A DNA stretch of 64,000 bases from Bryobacteraceae bacterium (GCA_041394945.1 JAWKHH010000001.1:1984001-2048000), one strand, 5' to 3'; shown: positions 26,408-35,310, numbered from the stretch's first letter. Translations and numbers: made by a program. Notes: generated by a model not told the origin, from the letters alone.

Positions 26408-28230
26408 CGCCGTAACACCTCCCTTCGCTGCCGGGTGCGGACCGTCAACTGCGTAAAGCTGTTGATCGACGTATACATGCCGAGAAACCGGTCGAGCACG
26501 TTGGCGAATAGAAAAGCCCCTGCCCCGACAAAGTTCTCCTCGTTGAGCTCCATCTCGAGCTCAATGCCGCGCGCGAACGTAATCCCGTGATCGGAGGCCA
26601 CGCGCGCGAACTTCGGGCGGCTCCGCAGCGCCTCAATGCCGCTGATCTGCCGGTCCGCCTGGTCGCCGCTCGATGACTCGTAGAGCCGCAACAGCTCCTG
26701 GAGCGCATCGCGGCCGCGGCCGGCATCGTCGCCTTCGTCCCATCCGCCGCCAAGCGAAAGATGGTTCAGCGAAAGATGCGATATCAGCCGCCAGAAGGCC
26801 GCCTGGCCCAACGGCGGCGGCTGCCATTTCGTCGGCCGTTCCAACGCGCGGATTCCCTGAATCGGACCGCCGCCCTCGAGTTCGAAATCTTCCTCGTCGC
26901 CCTCGAATGGCAGCTTCGAAGGAATATCGCGATTGGTGCAGGTGAGCCGGCACGTCACCGCGTCGGCGTCCGGCGTCATCGGCCGGCCCGAGAGATCAAC
27001 CAGCGAAATGTAGGTCTCCGAACTGCCGTCGGTGCGCCACGGCGTCGGCCGCCGGGTGGAGTACCAGTAGGTCCGGCGCTGGTGGTGATCGGCGTGGCGC
27101 AGCGAATAGAGCGGCGCGAACTCCACCACGTCCTCCGAGCCCGGATTCGCCGTCACCACCGAATCCACGGAAAAGATGTCCATCGAGTGCTGCCGCCGCG
27201 CGTCCGGCGTCACGCGATATTCGTGCCGGGTTCGCGAAAGCAGGATCGGCTCGCCGGTGAGGGGGAACAGGTTCACGGCCGGCGTCGCCGCCAGACGGAA
27301 CAACCGTTCGTTCACGCCGGTCTCAAACATTTGGATCCGCTCGGTGCGCTCGAACGGTGCGATGAAGAACACGATCTCCACCGCCGAGTCGAATCCGGAA
27401 AGCGCCTCGCCGATCCCGGTGAGATCGATGAACTGAAACTTCTGCGGAAACGCGAAGTATTCGCGCAGTAGACGGTAGCCGTCGAAGGACCGTTTGGGAA
27501 ACGGCAGCAGCGCCTCGTCCTCGCCGAACCCGGCCGCCTGCAACTGGTCCGGAGACAGCCGCACCGGCGCCCGCCGCTGATCGTTCGGGTCCCGCAGCAG
27601 GATCTGCGTGCAATTGTTGAGCAGCAGTTCGTACACCGCCGCCGGAAGCTCGCGAGGCCCGTTCAGATACAGGCGCAGCTTCTCGATCTCGAGCTTGGAG
27701 AACTGTACGTCCGGCTGCCCACGCAGCACCAGCCGGATCACCGCCGCCGCGCCGCCGCTGCGCACGGGCGGGTCCAGGCGGTCCGGCGTTGACCAACTCG
27801 CTTCCGCTACTTCCACCGGCCACAATGTCGTATCGAACGTTGTCCGGAAACGGCACGTCACGCCGTGCGCCGACCGCGCATACAACGTAGACCCCCGTGG
27901 AATCTCGTAGCCCGACGTCAGCTTGCTCTGCGCTGGCGAAAGCACGAACTCCACAATCGAACACGACGGCCAGGGCCGCAGGTAGTGCGGGTAGACGATG
28001 TTCAGCAGAGCATCGGTGATCTCCGGAAAATCGTCGTCGATTTTCTTGTGGACGCGCGCCGCGAGGAATGCAAAGCCCTCGAGCAGCCGCTCCACATGCG
28101 GGTCCTTGCTCTCGTTCTCGTCGAGCAGCAGCCGGTCCGCCACTTTCGGGTACTTCTGCTTGAACTCCGCGCCGAGCTTGCGCAGATACGCCAGTTCGTT
28201 GCGGTAATAATCGAGCAGGTCGTCGTGCAC
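26371..28230 (-). CDS. tssF: T6SS baseplate protein TssF
   Basis: 619 residues. The N-terminus DDLLDYYRNELAYLRKLGAE, followed by DPHVERLLEGFAFLAARVHK and INIVYPHYLRP-like LLNIVYPHYLRPWPSCSIVE, is the universal TssF signature. The C-terminal region has FARGIELEMELNEENFVGAG and FLGMYTSINSFTQLTVRTRQ, also conserved. TssF is the major wedge subunit that with TssG and TssE docks the sheath onto the spike. It begins one codon after tssE ends and overlaps tssG, so tssE-F-G form a tight block. Confidence 0.95.
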   Translation of the reverse strand: MHDDLLDYYRNELAYLRKLGAEFKQKYPKVADRLLLDENESKDPHVERLLEGFAFLAARVHKKIDDDFPEITDALLNIVYPHYLRPWPSCSIVEFVLSPAQSKLTSGYEIPRGSTLYARSAHGVTCRFRTTFDTTLWPVEVAEASWSTPDRLDPPVRSGGAAAVIRLVLRGQPDVQFSKLEIEKLRLYLNGPRELPAAVYELLLNNCTQILLRDPNDQRRAPVRLSPDQLQAAGFGEDEALLPFPKRSFDGYRLLREYFAFPQKFQFIDLTGIGEALSGFDSAVEIVFFIAPFERTERIQMFETGVNERLFRLAATPAVNLFPLTGEPILLSRTRHEYRVTPDARRQHSMDIFSVDSVVTANPGSEDVVEFAPLYSLRHADHHQRRTYWYSTRRPTPWRTDGSSETYISLVDLSGRPMTPDADAVTCRLTCTNRDIPSKLPFEGDEEDFELEGGGPIQGIRALERPTKWQPPPLGQAAFWRLISHLSLNHLSLGGGWDEGDDAGRGRDALQELLRLYESSSGDQADRQISGIEALRSRPKFARVASDHGITFARGIELEMELNEENFVGAGAFLFANVLDRFLGMYTSINSFTQLTVRTRQRREVLRRWQPRSGRRILS

Positions 28231-28231
28231 G

Positions 28232-28726
28232 TCAGTCTCCCCTCACTTGATACCGCCCGTGCATTGATTCGAGCAATGTGTCGAAAACCACCTGCTCGGC
28301 CACCGGCTCGCTCATCAACAGCGCCGAAATCGAAAACTGCAGCGACAGCTTGTCGCCGCCCACCTCGGTGGCCTCCACTTCCACCTGCGTCAACCGCGGC
28401 TCGAACCGCTCTATGGCGGACCGCACGGCCTGCAGCAGCCGCGCACGGTCCTGGGTGGAAGTGGCCGAAAACCCCGAAAGATCAGGAAGCCCGTAGGTGT
28501 ATACCGAGTTCGCCACGTCTTCCATGTCCGCCCGCAGGACCTCGGCCGTGCAGCGCGTGTTGAGCAGCGCTTCCAGATCCCGCCGGACGGACGCCTTGAA
28601 ATTTCGGATCGATTGCGCCCGCGTGACAGCCGGATCGCGCGAGTTGCCGGGGTCATCGTCGATGAGCCGGTCGAGCACGGAGGCTTGGGCCCGCAGGTCG
28701 CCGCTCAGCGTTCCTATGGTCGACAC
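28232..28726 (-). CDS. tssE: T6SS baseplate protein TssE (gp25-like)
   Basis: 164 residues from GTG 28726, one base from the tssA stop. The gp25/lysozyme-like core is seen in FKASVRRDLEALLNTR, VANSVYTYGLPDLSGFSA, VRSAIERFEPRLTQVEVEAT and LQFSISALLMSEPVAEQVVF. TssE is the sheath-polymerisation starter in the baseplate; gp25 proteins carry an EPR motif, here ERFEPRL, which is kept. Translation probably reinitiates from tssA, whose end holds the GGAGG site. It is followed immediately by tssF. Confidence 0.93.
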   Translation of the reverse strand: MSTIGTLSGDLRAQASVLDRLIDDDPGNSRDPAVTRAQSIRNFKASVRRDLEALLNTRCTAEVLRADMEDVANSVYTYGLPDLSGFSATSTQDRARLLQAVRSAIERFEPRLTQVEVEATEVGGDKLSLQFSISALLMSEPVAEQVVFDTLLESMHGRYQVRGD

Positions 28727-28727
28727 T

Positions 28728-30146
28728 TCAGTTGGCCTCCTTCACCTGCTTCAACCACGCCGCCGTTTCCGGATTCGCCGCGCCGGTGTCGTCGCCGAGC
28801 GTCGCCGTTTCAAGCGCCGGATAGTCCGTCAGCAGGCGCTTCAATTGCGCCCGGATCGCCGCCGCGGCGCGCTTGTACCCCAATTCGTCGCAAGCCCGCA
28901 CCGCATAACGCTGCAAGTCCAGCCAGCCGCGGCCATAGTCCATTGCCATCGCGTTCTCGGCCGCATCCAGCACGCCGCGCCAATCGCCGCGCGATGCCAG
29001 ATTCCGCAGTTTCGTCCTCACGTCGGTGGGCGGCGCGCTCAGGAATCCGGGCGGAATCTCACCCTCGATCGAATACACCTCGCCCCACCGGACGCCGCGG
29101 ATCGCCAGGTACCCGGCCGGGCTCCCCGGATCCGTCCGGCGCAGATACCCCGCCGCCGCCGCGATCCGGAAGATCGCCTCCTCGCGGCTCGCCGGCTCGA
29201 TTCCGGTCAAATCCCCGAACTGCGCAGCCATGGGAATGGCCGCCGGCCGCGTCTCGCCGTCCGCGGTTTCCACGGCCTCGCCTTCGACAGCGGGCGCTTC
29301 TTCCATCACAATCGGCTCCGGAGGATCCGGATCCAGTTCGAGCTTCCGCCGCAGCAGAATCGCCAGGTCGTTCTGGAGCAATTCGAGCCCGTTTCGCAGC
29401 TTCAGAAAGCCCGGCGGATCGTCGCCGAACTTGGACTTGCACAATTCATCGAGAGCGGCCAGTTCCGTCAGGCAGCCCTCGGCGTCGGCCACCCACTTCT
29501 TGTAGAGCGGCTTCGGCGTGGCCGCCATACCGGTCTCCACGTCCTCCGGCGGCGTCTTTCCTTCGTTCAGCGCGGCTTTGCGCTTCTCCGCCGCCTTGCC
29601 CGATTCCTTCTCGCCTGGAACGTCGCGCGACTCCTTGAACTGGTTCCACGTCAGCCCGTCCTGCGTAATCGAAACGAATCCCAGCGCCAGCGGCGGCGAC
29701 GACTCTTTCGTGCTCTCGCTCATCCCCATCCACTCGAGATAGCGGATTCTCATGTAGTGATCGCCCTCGTCCGGCAGCGGATACAGCGTCTCCCAGTACG
29801 TATCCAGCAGCGCCCGCACCATGGCCAGGCCGTCGCGGAAGCCGCCCAGGCCTTCTTTCCAAAGCAGCGCCTCGGCCAGCCACGCCGCCACCTCGAGATC
29901 CTTGCTCTTGGTTGCCAGCAGCGCTCCCGCGGTTTCGATCACGCGATTGATCTCGCGCGGCATCCACAGGTCCGCCGTCATCACGCGCGGCGCACGGCCT
30001 TCGCGCGGCGCAAGGAACGCCTCGAGAGCCTGCTCGTTCGGCTTGCGCAGTTCGCGCAGCTTCTCGTATGCAGGATCGTTCACCAGCGGTTTACCCGCCG
30101 GTTCGGCTTCCGAAATCGGATCGAGAATCCCTTCCCGCAATGGCAT
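28728..30146 (-). CDS. tssA: T6SS assembly protein TssA (ImpA N-domain)
   Basis: 472 residues. The N-terminal ImpA domain shows LREGILDPISEAEPAGKPLV, DLWMPREINRVIETAGALLA and AWLAEALLWKEGLGGFRDGL with DTYWETLYPLPDEGDHYMRI. A charged, proline-rich linker (around residues 285-310, ELDPDPPEPIVMEEAP) separates it from a C-terminal helical region near 345-470 (GVLDAAENAMAMDYGRGWLD). TssA proteins coordinate priming and elongation of the tail; the long C-terminal class caps the distal end. It lies between tagJ and tssE with a 19-base gap to tagJ. Confidence 0.93.
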   Translation of the reverse strand: MPLREGILDPISEAEPAGKPLVNDPAYEKLRELRKPNEQALEAFLAPREGRAPRVMTADLWMPREINRVIETAGALLATKSKDLEVAAWLAEALLWKEGLGGFRDGLAMVRALLDTYWETLYPLPDEGDHYMRIRYLEWMGMSESTKESSPPLALGFVSITQDGLTWNQFKESRDVPGEKESGKAAEKRKAALNEGKTPPEDVETGMAATPKPLYKKWVADAEGCLTELAALDELCKSKFGDDPPGFLKLRNGLELLQNDLAILLRRKLELDPDPPEPIVMEEAPAVEGEAVETADGETRPAAIPMAAQFGDLTGIEPASREEAIFRIAAAAGYLRRTDPGSPAGYLAIRGVRWGEVYSIEGEIPPGFLSAPPTDVRTKLRNLASRGDWRGVLDAAENAMAMDYGRGWLDLQRYAVRACDELGYKRAAAAIRAQLKRLLTDYPALETATLGDDTGAANPETAAWLKQVKEAN

Positions 30147-30165
30147 CGTGTGGCGTCCCTCTCCG

Positions 30166-30870
30166 CTATTCTCCGATTTCGAGGCTCCTCATCTCCAGAA
30201 ACGGAACCTCCTCCCCATCCACTACCAGCATCTTCTGCCCGTACGGATGCTCGGAGCCATCCTCCCCGGCGCACCATTCCGTCACGCGGCCCATGCGGAC
30301 CGCGGGGTCCGGATGGACGTAGGTCAGCGGAGCAAGAGCCGGCAGCAGCACTTCGCCGAGTTCCCGGTCGCCGAATCCCGGCCCGGTGAGGATCTTCGCC
30401 GGCGCCCACATCAGATCGCGGAGCTTCTTCGGCGGATCCATCTCGATCCGTTTCACATGCTCGAGCGGCACCCAAAGATAGTCGCCGGCCGCGAACACCT
30501 CGAGCCTGGCGGCGACGCGCGGGTCGAAATCCTCGATCGAGGAAAACGGCTTGCCGTTGAGCTTGCCTTTCAACCCGGCGGCGCCTTCGGCCAAAGGTCC
30601 CGGGTAGGTCTCCTTTTCGAACATCTCCCGGCGCAGCTTCTCGGCGTGCAGCGCGCCGTAGTAAAGCAGAGCGCCGATCTGCGTCTCTTTGGTCCCTTCA
30701 CTCAGCACTCCGAGATGCTTCTCGGCGCGCTGATACTCGCCGTTCAGGCACAACACCTCGAAGAGAACCGTCCGGCTCTTGGCGTCGCCGGGATTGTCTC
30801 GCAGGTATGCCGTCAGCCGCTCGACGGCGTCGTCGATCTTGCCTTCGCGAATCAATCCTTCCACATTCAT
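30166..30870 (-). CDS. tagJ: T6SS accessory protein TagJ (ImpE family)
   Basis: 234 residues. The N-terminal third is a TPR-like helical array (AVERLTAYLRDNPGDAKSRT, LCLNGEYQRAEKHLGVLSEG) and the C-terminal part holds the ImpE pattern GDYLWVPLEHVKRIEMDPPK with LRDLMWAPAKI. In other bacteria TagJ binds the N-terminus of TssB and helps ClpV-mediated recycling. It is found in only a subset of T6SS, those related to the Pseudomonas HSI-I class. It is separated from hcp by a hairpin at 30919-30947. Confidence 0.88.
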   Translation of the reverse strand: MNVEGLIREGKIDDAVERLTAYLRDNPGDAKSRTVLFEVLCLNGEYQRAEKHLGVLSEGTKETQIGALLYYGALHAEKLRREMFEKETYPGPLAEGAAGLKGKLNGKPFSSIEDFDPRVAARLEVFAAGDYLWVPLEHVKRIEMDPPKKLRDLMWAPAKILTGPGFGDRELGEVLLPALAPLTYVHPDPAVRMGRVTEWCAGEDGSEHPYGQKMLVVDGEEVPFLEMRSLEIGE

Positions 30871-30918
30871 GAGCCCGCCTCCTGTCTCCTGACTCCGATC
30901 TCCCTAAAGACGGCAACC

Positions 30919-30947
30919 CCTCCACCGGCCTTTCGGACCGGTGGAGG
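30919..30947 (-). terminator. Hairpin downstream of hcp (attenuator/partial terminator)
   Basis: A perfect 10-base inverted repeat (CCTCCACCGG / CCGGTGGAGG) with a 9-base loop sits in the 106-base gap between hcp and tagJ. On the minus strand it follows hcp, but only a short uridine-poor tail (TTGCCGTCTTT) follows, so it is more likely to lower read-through or protect the 3' end of the hcp message than to stop transcription fully. Confidence 0.65.
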
Positions 30948-30976
30948 AGCCGCCTTTCGACAGCCTCGCAACGCGC

Positions 30977-31477
30977 CTAGGACACGTCGGTGGAGGCGTT
31001 GTTCTTCTTGACGCTCCACTGGATCGGCCCGACCTTCTCGGAAGTGCCGTCGGCCTTCTGCTTGTTGTAGGTGAGCTCGACCGCGCCTACGTTCAGGGCC
31101 ACGCTCACGGTCGGCTTGCCGCCGCCGCCGGCGCCCGAAATCTGCACGCTGTCGACGAACACCAGATGCATCTCCTGCTTCCAAAACACCACCGGCGACT
31201 CGCCGCCCGCCTCGCGGCACTCGATGATGGCCTTTTCGAAGTGCGTGCCCTGGCAACAGTTCTTCATCTGGAAGACCGTCGCCGCGTCCATATTGAGCAT
31301 CAAGCTGCAATGCGAGAAGCTCGCTTTGCCCGCCCCGGCGCCCACGCCCTGCTCGATGGTGCTCGGGTTCGACACGCCCCAAGCCAGGGACAGCACCTCG
31401 ATCCAATTCTCGTAGCCTGCCGTCGGCGACTCACCCGCGACTTCCGGCGTAAACTTCAGAAACATTTCGCTAGCCAT
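30977..31477 (-). CDS. hcp: T6SS tube protein Hcp (TssD)
   Basis: 166 residues. Hcp signatures are MFLKFTPEVAGESPTAGYEN with WIEVLSLAWGVSNPST, SFSHCSLMLNMDAATVFQMK, GTHFEKAIIECREAGGESPV and the C-terminal VELTYNKQKADG. Hexameric rings of Hcp stack to form the tube that is shot out by the sheath; small effectors can ride in the lumen. AAGGAGAGG stands before the ATG. The gene has a 92-base gap to tssC upstream and the hairpin at 30919-30947 downstream, a set-up that gives the tube subunit its own message segment. Confidence 0.95.
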   Translation of the reverse strand: MASEMFLKFTPEVAGESPTAGYENWIEVLSLAWGVSNPSTIEQGVGAGAGKASFSHCSLMLNMDAATVFQMKNCCQGTHFEKAIIECREAGGESPVVFWKQEMHLVFVDSVQISGAGGGGKPTVSVALNVGAVELTYNKQKADGTSEKVGPIQWSVKKNNASTDVS

Positions 31478-31569
31478 GTTGATTCATCCTCTCCTTGATT
31501 TTTGATACACGTCTCCCGGTGTGGCCCCTCACGGTTGGCCAGCCGGCCTTTGCCCTACCTCAAACCTTG

Positions 31570-33057
31570 CTATTTCGCGGGCGGCGGCAGATCTGCCACC
31601 AACCGCAACGATACCGCCAATTCGTCGAGCTGAAAGTGCGGCCGGAGGTATGCCACCGAACGGTAGGCCCCCGGCTTGCCCGGGATCTCCGATACGTCGA
31701 TCCGGGCCTCTCGCAGCGGGAACTTCGACTTCACCGCCGCCGACGCGTTGTCGTCCGTCACCACGTAGTTTTGAATCCACTGGTTCAGGAAAGACTCGCA
31801 CTGACTGCGCGACATGAAGCTCCCGATCTTATCGCGCATCATCGACTTCAAGTAGTGTGCGAACCGCGACACGGCCAGGATGTATGGCAACTGTGCCGAC
31901 AACCGCGCACTCGCGTTCGCCGCATCTTTGTCGTACAGCTTCGGCTTCTGCGCCGACTGTACGCTGAAAAACGCCGCGTAATCGGTCCCCTTGCAATGCA
32001 CCAGGGGAACGAAACCCTGATCGGCCAGTTCTTTCTCGCGCCGATCGGTAATCGCAATCTCGGTGGGGCACTTCAGCGCCACGTCACCTTCGTCCGTCTT
32101 GAACGTGTGCGCCGGCAGCCCTTCCACCAGCCCGCCGCCTTCCACGCCGCGGATCGCCGCGCACCACCCGAACTGCGCGAACGCGTTCGTCAGCCGCGTG
32201 CCGAGGGCATAGGCCGCGTTGCCCCACAGGTACTTGCTGTGGTCGGTGCCGTCCACGCCTTCTTCGTAGTTGAAGGCTTCCACCGGCGCGGTATCGGCCC
32301 CGTAGGGCAGCCGCATCAGGATGTGCGGCAGCGCCAGGCCGACATACCGCGAATCCTCGCTCTGACGGAAGCTCTTCCACTTCACGTACTCGGTGGTGTC
32401 GAACACCTTGCCCATATCGCGCGGCTGGCCGAGATCGGCGAAGCTCTCGAGGCTCAGCAGATCCGGAGACGCGGCCGAAAGGAACGGCGCGTGCGCCGCC
32501 GCCGCCACGTTCGAAATCTTCTCGAGCAGTTCCATGTCCTCGGGGTGCTTGGAGAACTCGTAGTCCCCGATCAACGCCGCGAACGGATCGCCGCCGAACA
32601 CACCGTACTCTTCCTCGTACACTTTCTTGAACAGCGCGCTCTGGTCGAACTCCGGCGCCCGGCGCAGGTCGCGCAGCAGGTCCTTCTTCGAAACGTTCAG
32701 GACGCGGATCTTCAGCTTGTCGGAAGTCTCGCTCTTGTCCATCAGGTACTTCAGACCGCGCCAGGAGCCCTCGAGCTTCTGGAAATCGGCATGGTGCATG
32801 ATCTCGTTCAACTGCAGGGAGAGTAGCTTGTCGATCTGCGCGATCCGCGCGTTGATCATCGCCTCGGTGTCGTGCGACACCGTCATCGCCCCTGCCATCA
32901 CCTGCGACACGAACTCGCGGATCATGTCCTTGCCACGCGCCTTGGCTTGGTCGTCCTTGCCAAGCTTCGTCTTCGAAACGATCTGGTCGAGGAGCCCCGC
33001 TTCCTGCGTGACTTCCTGCGCCGCCTGTTGTTGTGCCGCCCGCGCGTCGCTACTCAT
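31570..33057 (-). CDS. tssC: T6SS sheath large subunit TssC
   Basis: 495 residues, normal length. Diagnostic segments are FQKLEGSWRGLKYLMDKSET, EEEYGVFGGDPFAALIGDYE, FDTTEYVKWKSFRQSEDSRY, LALPHILMRLPYGADTAPVE and RFAHYLKSMMRDKIGSFMSR with CESFLNQWIQNYV. TssC forms the contractile sheath with TssB. The start overlaps the end of tssB by 8 bases (33050-33057). The residues of the N-terminal region (QQQAAQEVTQEAGLLDQIVS) include the helix through which ClpV recognises TssC in other systems, which is a reasonable guess here. Confidence 0.95.
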   Translation of the reverse strand: MSSDARAAQQQAAQEVTQEAGLLDQIVSKTKLGKDDQAKARGKDMIREFVSQVMAGAMTVSHDTEAMINARIAQIDKLLSLQLNEIMHHADFQKLEGSWRGLKYLMDKSETSDKLKIRVLNVSKKDLLRDLRRAPEFDQSALFKKVYEEEYGVFGGDPFAALIGDYEFSKHPEDMELLEKISNVAAAAHAPFLSAASPDLLSLESFADLGQPRDMGKVFDTTEYVKWKSFRQSEDSRYVGLALPHILMRLPYGADTAPVEAFNYEEGVDGTDHSKYLWGNAAYALGTRLTNAFAQFGWCAAIRGVEGGGLVEGLPAHTFKTDEGDVALKCPTEIAITDRREKELADQGFVPLVHCKGTDYAAFFSVQSAQKPKLYDKDAANASARLSAQLPYILAVSRFAHYLKSMMRDKIGSFMSRSQCESFLNQWIQNYVVTDDNASAAVKSKFPLREARIDVSEIPGKPGAYRSVAYLRPHFQLDELAVSLRLVADLPPPAK

Positions 33058-33568
33058 CGCCGCCCTCCGGCTTCACTTCGCCCTTCAGGGCTTCCATCTT
33101 CTCCATGCTGTTGATGACTTCCTGCAGCTCTTTATCGAGCGCGTCGTTGGTCTGCAGGCTGCCGCGCAAATCGGCCAGCTTCCGCCGCAGATCGAGCAGC
33201 TTCTTGAGCGGCGGCACCTGCTGCGCCACGGCATCCGGCTCGAAGTCGTCCATGCTCCGGAAATGGAGATCCACTTTGAGCTTCGCCGCTTCCGGGTTGT
33301 CGCTCAGCTTGTCATCGACGGAGAAGGCCAGGTGCGGCTTCATCTTCGCGAGCACATCGTTGAAGTTGTCCGGATTCACCTCGACAAACTTCCGCTTTTT
33401 CAATTCTTCCAGTGGTTCGCTCGGATGGCCTGTAAAATCCCCCAACACGCCCATCACGAACGGGATCTCTTTGATTTCGATAGCGTCGCCCACGTTGACT
33501 TCGTAGCTGATCTGAACCCGGGGCGGCCTGACGCGCGACAGTTTCGTTTGTGTGCTTTCTCGTGCCAT
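33050..33568 (-). CDS. tssB: T6SS sheath small subunit TssB
   Basis: 172 residues, the first gene of the long operon. TssB signatures are RPPRVQISYEVNVGDAIEIK, FVMGVLGDFTGHPSEPLEEL, FVEVNPDNFNDVLAKMKPHL, LHFRSMDDFEPDAVAQQVPP and a Lys/Glu-rich C-terminal tail. It dimerises with TssC in the sheath. A sigma-70 promoter about 60 bases upstream drives it. A distantly related copy is fused inside the gene at 33947, whose N-terminus is clearly derived from this protein (VGDFSGR, DDFHPERL). Confidence 0.95.
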   Translation of the reverse strand: MARESTQTKLSRVRPPRVQISYEVNVGDAIEIKEIPFVMGVLGDFTGHPSEPLEELKKRKFVEVNPDNFNDVLAKMKPHLAFSVDDKLSDNPEAAKLKVDLHFRSMDDFEPDAVAQQVPPLKKLLDLRRKLADLRGSLQTNDALDKELQEVINSMEKMEALKGEVKPEGGDE

Positions 33569-33946
33569 GATTCTCTCGGTTTGTGAGTACTAGTTACTGT
33601 ACGTAATGGATCTTGACGGCTTTCGGAATTATGCATCACCCCGGAGGGGTTGTCAAGACCACCGCATTCGCTAACTCATTGTTTCGCTAGGGCGTTATCT
33701 CATCGCCACTTTCTGTCGCCTCATTTCCGTCGGCTACGTTCTTCCATAGTGCATTGCGGTTGCCAAACTCGTTTGCGGACGTCCTGCCGCATCGATTTTT
33801 TCTCAACCCCTTGAAAACACGCAACCACGCCTCTCCAGCGGCAAGAACGCACCCCACTCCGGGTATCCCAGTCCTATCGTTTGCGATACAACTGCGTCTT
33901 CCGCGGCCATCTGGATCGATAGTGCATTCGGTACCAGCGTCGTTTC
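33569..33946. other. 378-base gap between tssB and the TssB-TssC fusion gene
   Basis: The stretch holds the tssB leader and its promoter (33628-33656). The rest, about 33657-33946, is lower in G+C than the neighbouring genes and I see no convincing gene; a minus-strand frame of 108 codons (33687-34013) overlaps the fused gene and has no recognisable features or good ribosome site. I see no terminator for the fusion gene. Confidence 0.6.
33628..33656 (-). promoter_or_regulatory. Sigma-70 promoter of the T6SS operon (tssB)
   Basis: On the minus strand TTGACA (33656-33651), a perfect -35 box, is followed after exactly 17 bases by CATAAT (33633-33628). The spacer holds the inverted repeat ACCCC-tcc-GGGGT, occupying 33638-33650. 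Expected start of transcription is near 33620, about 50 bases before the tssB ATG. No other strong promoter is evident in the long run of T6SS genes to 12146. Confidence 0.7.
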
Positions 33947-35254
33947 TCACGCTCTTTTCCAGTCTGGAAACGATTTCAACGGTTGCGCCACGCTCTGCCA
34001 TCGCGCCAGCCACAGCTCGTCCGGTCTCCCGGCCGCCGTCAGCGGCATCAGCCCGGCATTGAGCAACTCATCCATCTCTTCATCGCCAAGCCTACGGTCC
34101 GCGCACGCTTGGAAGCCGGCCTCGCCGTCTTTGCGAAAAGAGTGTACCGGCCGCCCGCCGATCCTCCCGTTGCCGCTCAACCGGAACTCCCAGCCGTAGT
34201 TCGAGAACCCGGCTCCGAGCAGCGCCACCGTCGCCCAAGCGCCGTGCCCCCACGTGTACAGATCCGCCACCGGCGGTTCGGGCATTTCTTCGAACTCGCG
34301 CCCGTCTACGGGACTGGTCGCATTTCCATAAGGTAGACGCAGCAGCATTCGTGTCGACGAAACCAGCCCCACCGAACCAGCCTCCGCACGGCGGCGAAAC
34401 TCCTTCCAGCGTTCGCTCGATCCCGTCTCGAGGCTTCTCCCGGCGCCCGCCAGCACAACCGTCCGCGCGCCGCGCGCCATCGCCGCCCATTCGGCCAGCG
34501 CTTCCACCTCGCGCTCTTCGAACGACGCCAGCAGCACCACGGCGTCCCACTCACCCGCCCGCAGCCGGTCCGCGAGCCCGCCCGCCCCCTCGACGATCTC
34601 CGCGCGCGAGGCGTCCATCAGGAACAACCGAACCGGCGCCGACGCATCCATCTCCCGCAGCGCGAAATCAAGCCCACGCCAGGCGCCCTCGATGGCCTCG
34701 AACGCCGGATGGTGCAGAATCTGCCGCAGCCGCTTCGATTCCGCCTCGTTTTGTGCCGCTTCGCTCGCGATCTCATCGGCGCCCTTCCGGCGCTCCCGGT
34801 GCGGCGCCGTGATCTCCTCAATAAATCCTGCCAGCCCGCCGGCGCTCATCCGCTCCTCGCGCTGCTCGGTCTGGCCGAGGATCGCATCCAGGAAGTCGCC
34901 GCCCGCTTGCGGCGGGTCCCCGTTCTCGGCCAGTCCGGGCGTCACTTCCGTCTCCAGGTCCAGGAACAGGTCCGGATTCTCGCAGAGCCGTTCGGGGTGG
35001 AAATCATCGAGCGACCAGAACCGCAGCCGGATCCCGGCTGCGTCCACCTCCGGCTGGTGCCATTCGAGCACGGCATCGAAATTGTCCACGTCCACGGCGA
35101 CCGGTTTGGTTCGTTCCTTCGGATTTGGCTGCCACCCGCGCCCGCTGAAATCGCCCACGATGGCGATCTTCGCCGGACGTTCGTCGTCCACCACGGCCGC
35201 CGCCGACTCCTGGGCTCGCAGCCGAATCTCACCCCACCGGTCCCGGTCTGCCAT
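33947..35254 (-). CDS. TssB-TssC fusion protein (single-chain sheath-like)
   Basis: 435 residues; AGGAGG precedes ATG 35254 by 8 bases. Residues about 25-110 match TssB (AKIAIVGDFSGRGWQPNPKE, VDVDNFDAVLEWHQPEV, LRFWSLDDFHPERLCENPDL); residues about 165-420 match the middle of TssC (FEAIEGAWRGLDFALREMDA, WDAVVLLASFEEREVEA, GLVSSTRMLLRLPYGNATSP, ATVALLGAGFSNYGWEFRLS). It lacks the C-terminal TssC region that includes the sheath-interaction arms (about 100 residues). It is therefore a compact single-chain sheath-like protein. It could be a sheath terminator, assembly regulator or part of a different contractile structure. It is divergent from the lipase-like gene, with a 56-base shared promoter region. 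Confidence 0.85.
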   Translation of the reverse strand: MADRDRWGEIRLRAQESAAAVVDDERPAKIAIVGDFSGRGWQPNPKERTKPVAVDVDNFDAVLEWHQPEVDAAGIRLRFWSLDDFHPERLCENPDLFLDLETEVTPGLAENGDPPQAGGDFLDAILGQTEQREERMSAGGLAGFIEEITAPHRERRKGADEIASEAAQNEAESKRLRQILHHPAFEAIEGAWRGLDFALREMDASAPVRLFLMDASRAEIVEGAGGLADRLRAGEWDAVVLLASFEEREVEALAEWAAMARGARTVVLAGAGRSLETGSSERWKEFRRRAEAGSVGLVSSTRMLLRLPYGNATSPVDGREFEEMPEPPVADLYTWGHGAWATVALLGAGFSNYGWEFRLSGNGRIGGRPVHSFRKDGEAGFQACADRRLGDEEMDELLNAGLMPLTAAGRPDELWLARWQSVAQPLKSFPDWKRA

Positions 35255-35310
35255 TCCAGCCGCCTCCTTTCCGCAAACTTGCGCCGGGATTCAGTATACT
35301 CAAGCGCAGC

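Noticed and set aside
33687..34013. Minus-strand frame of 108 codons overlapping the fused sheath gene
   Set aside because: Overlaps the end of a confident gene, has no ribosome site, no domain and lower-G/C sequence typical of the gap.
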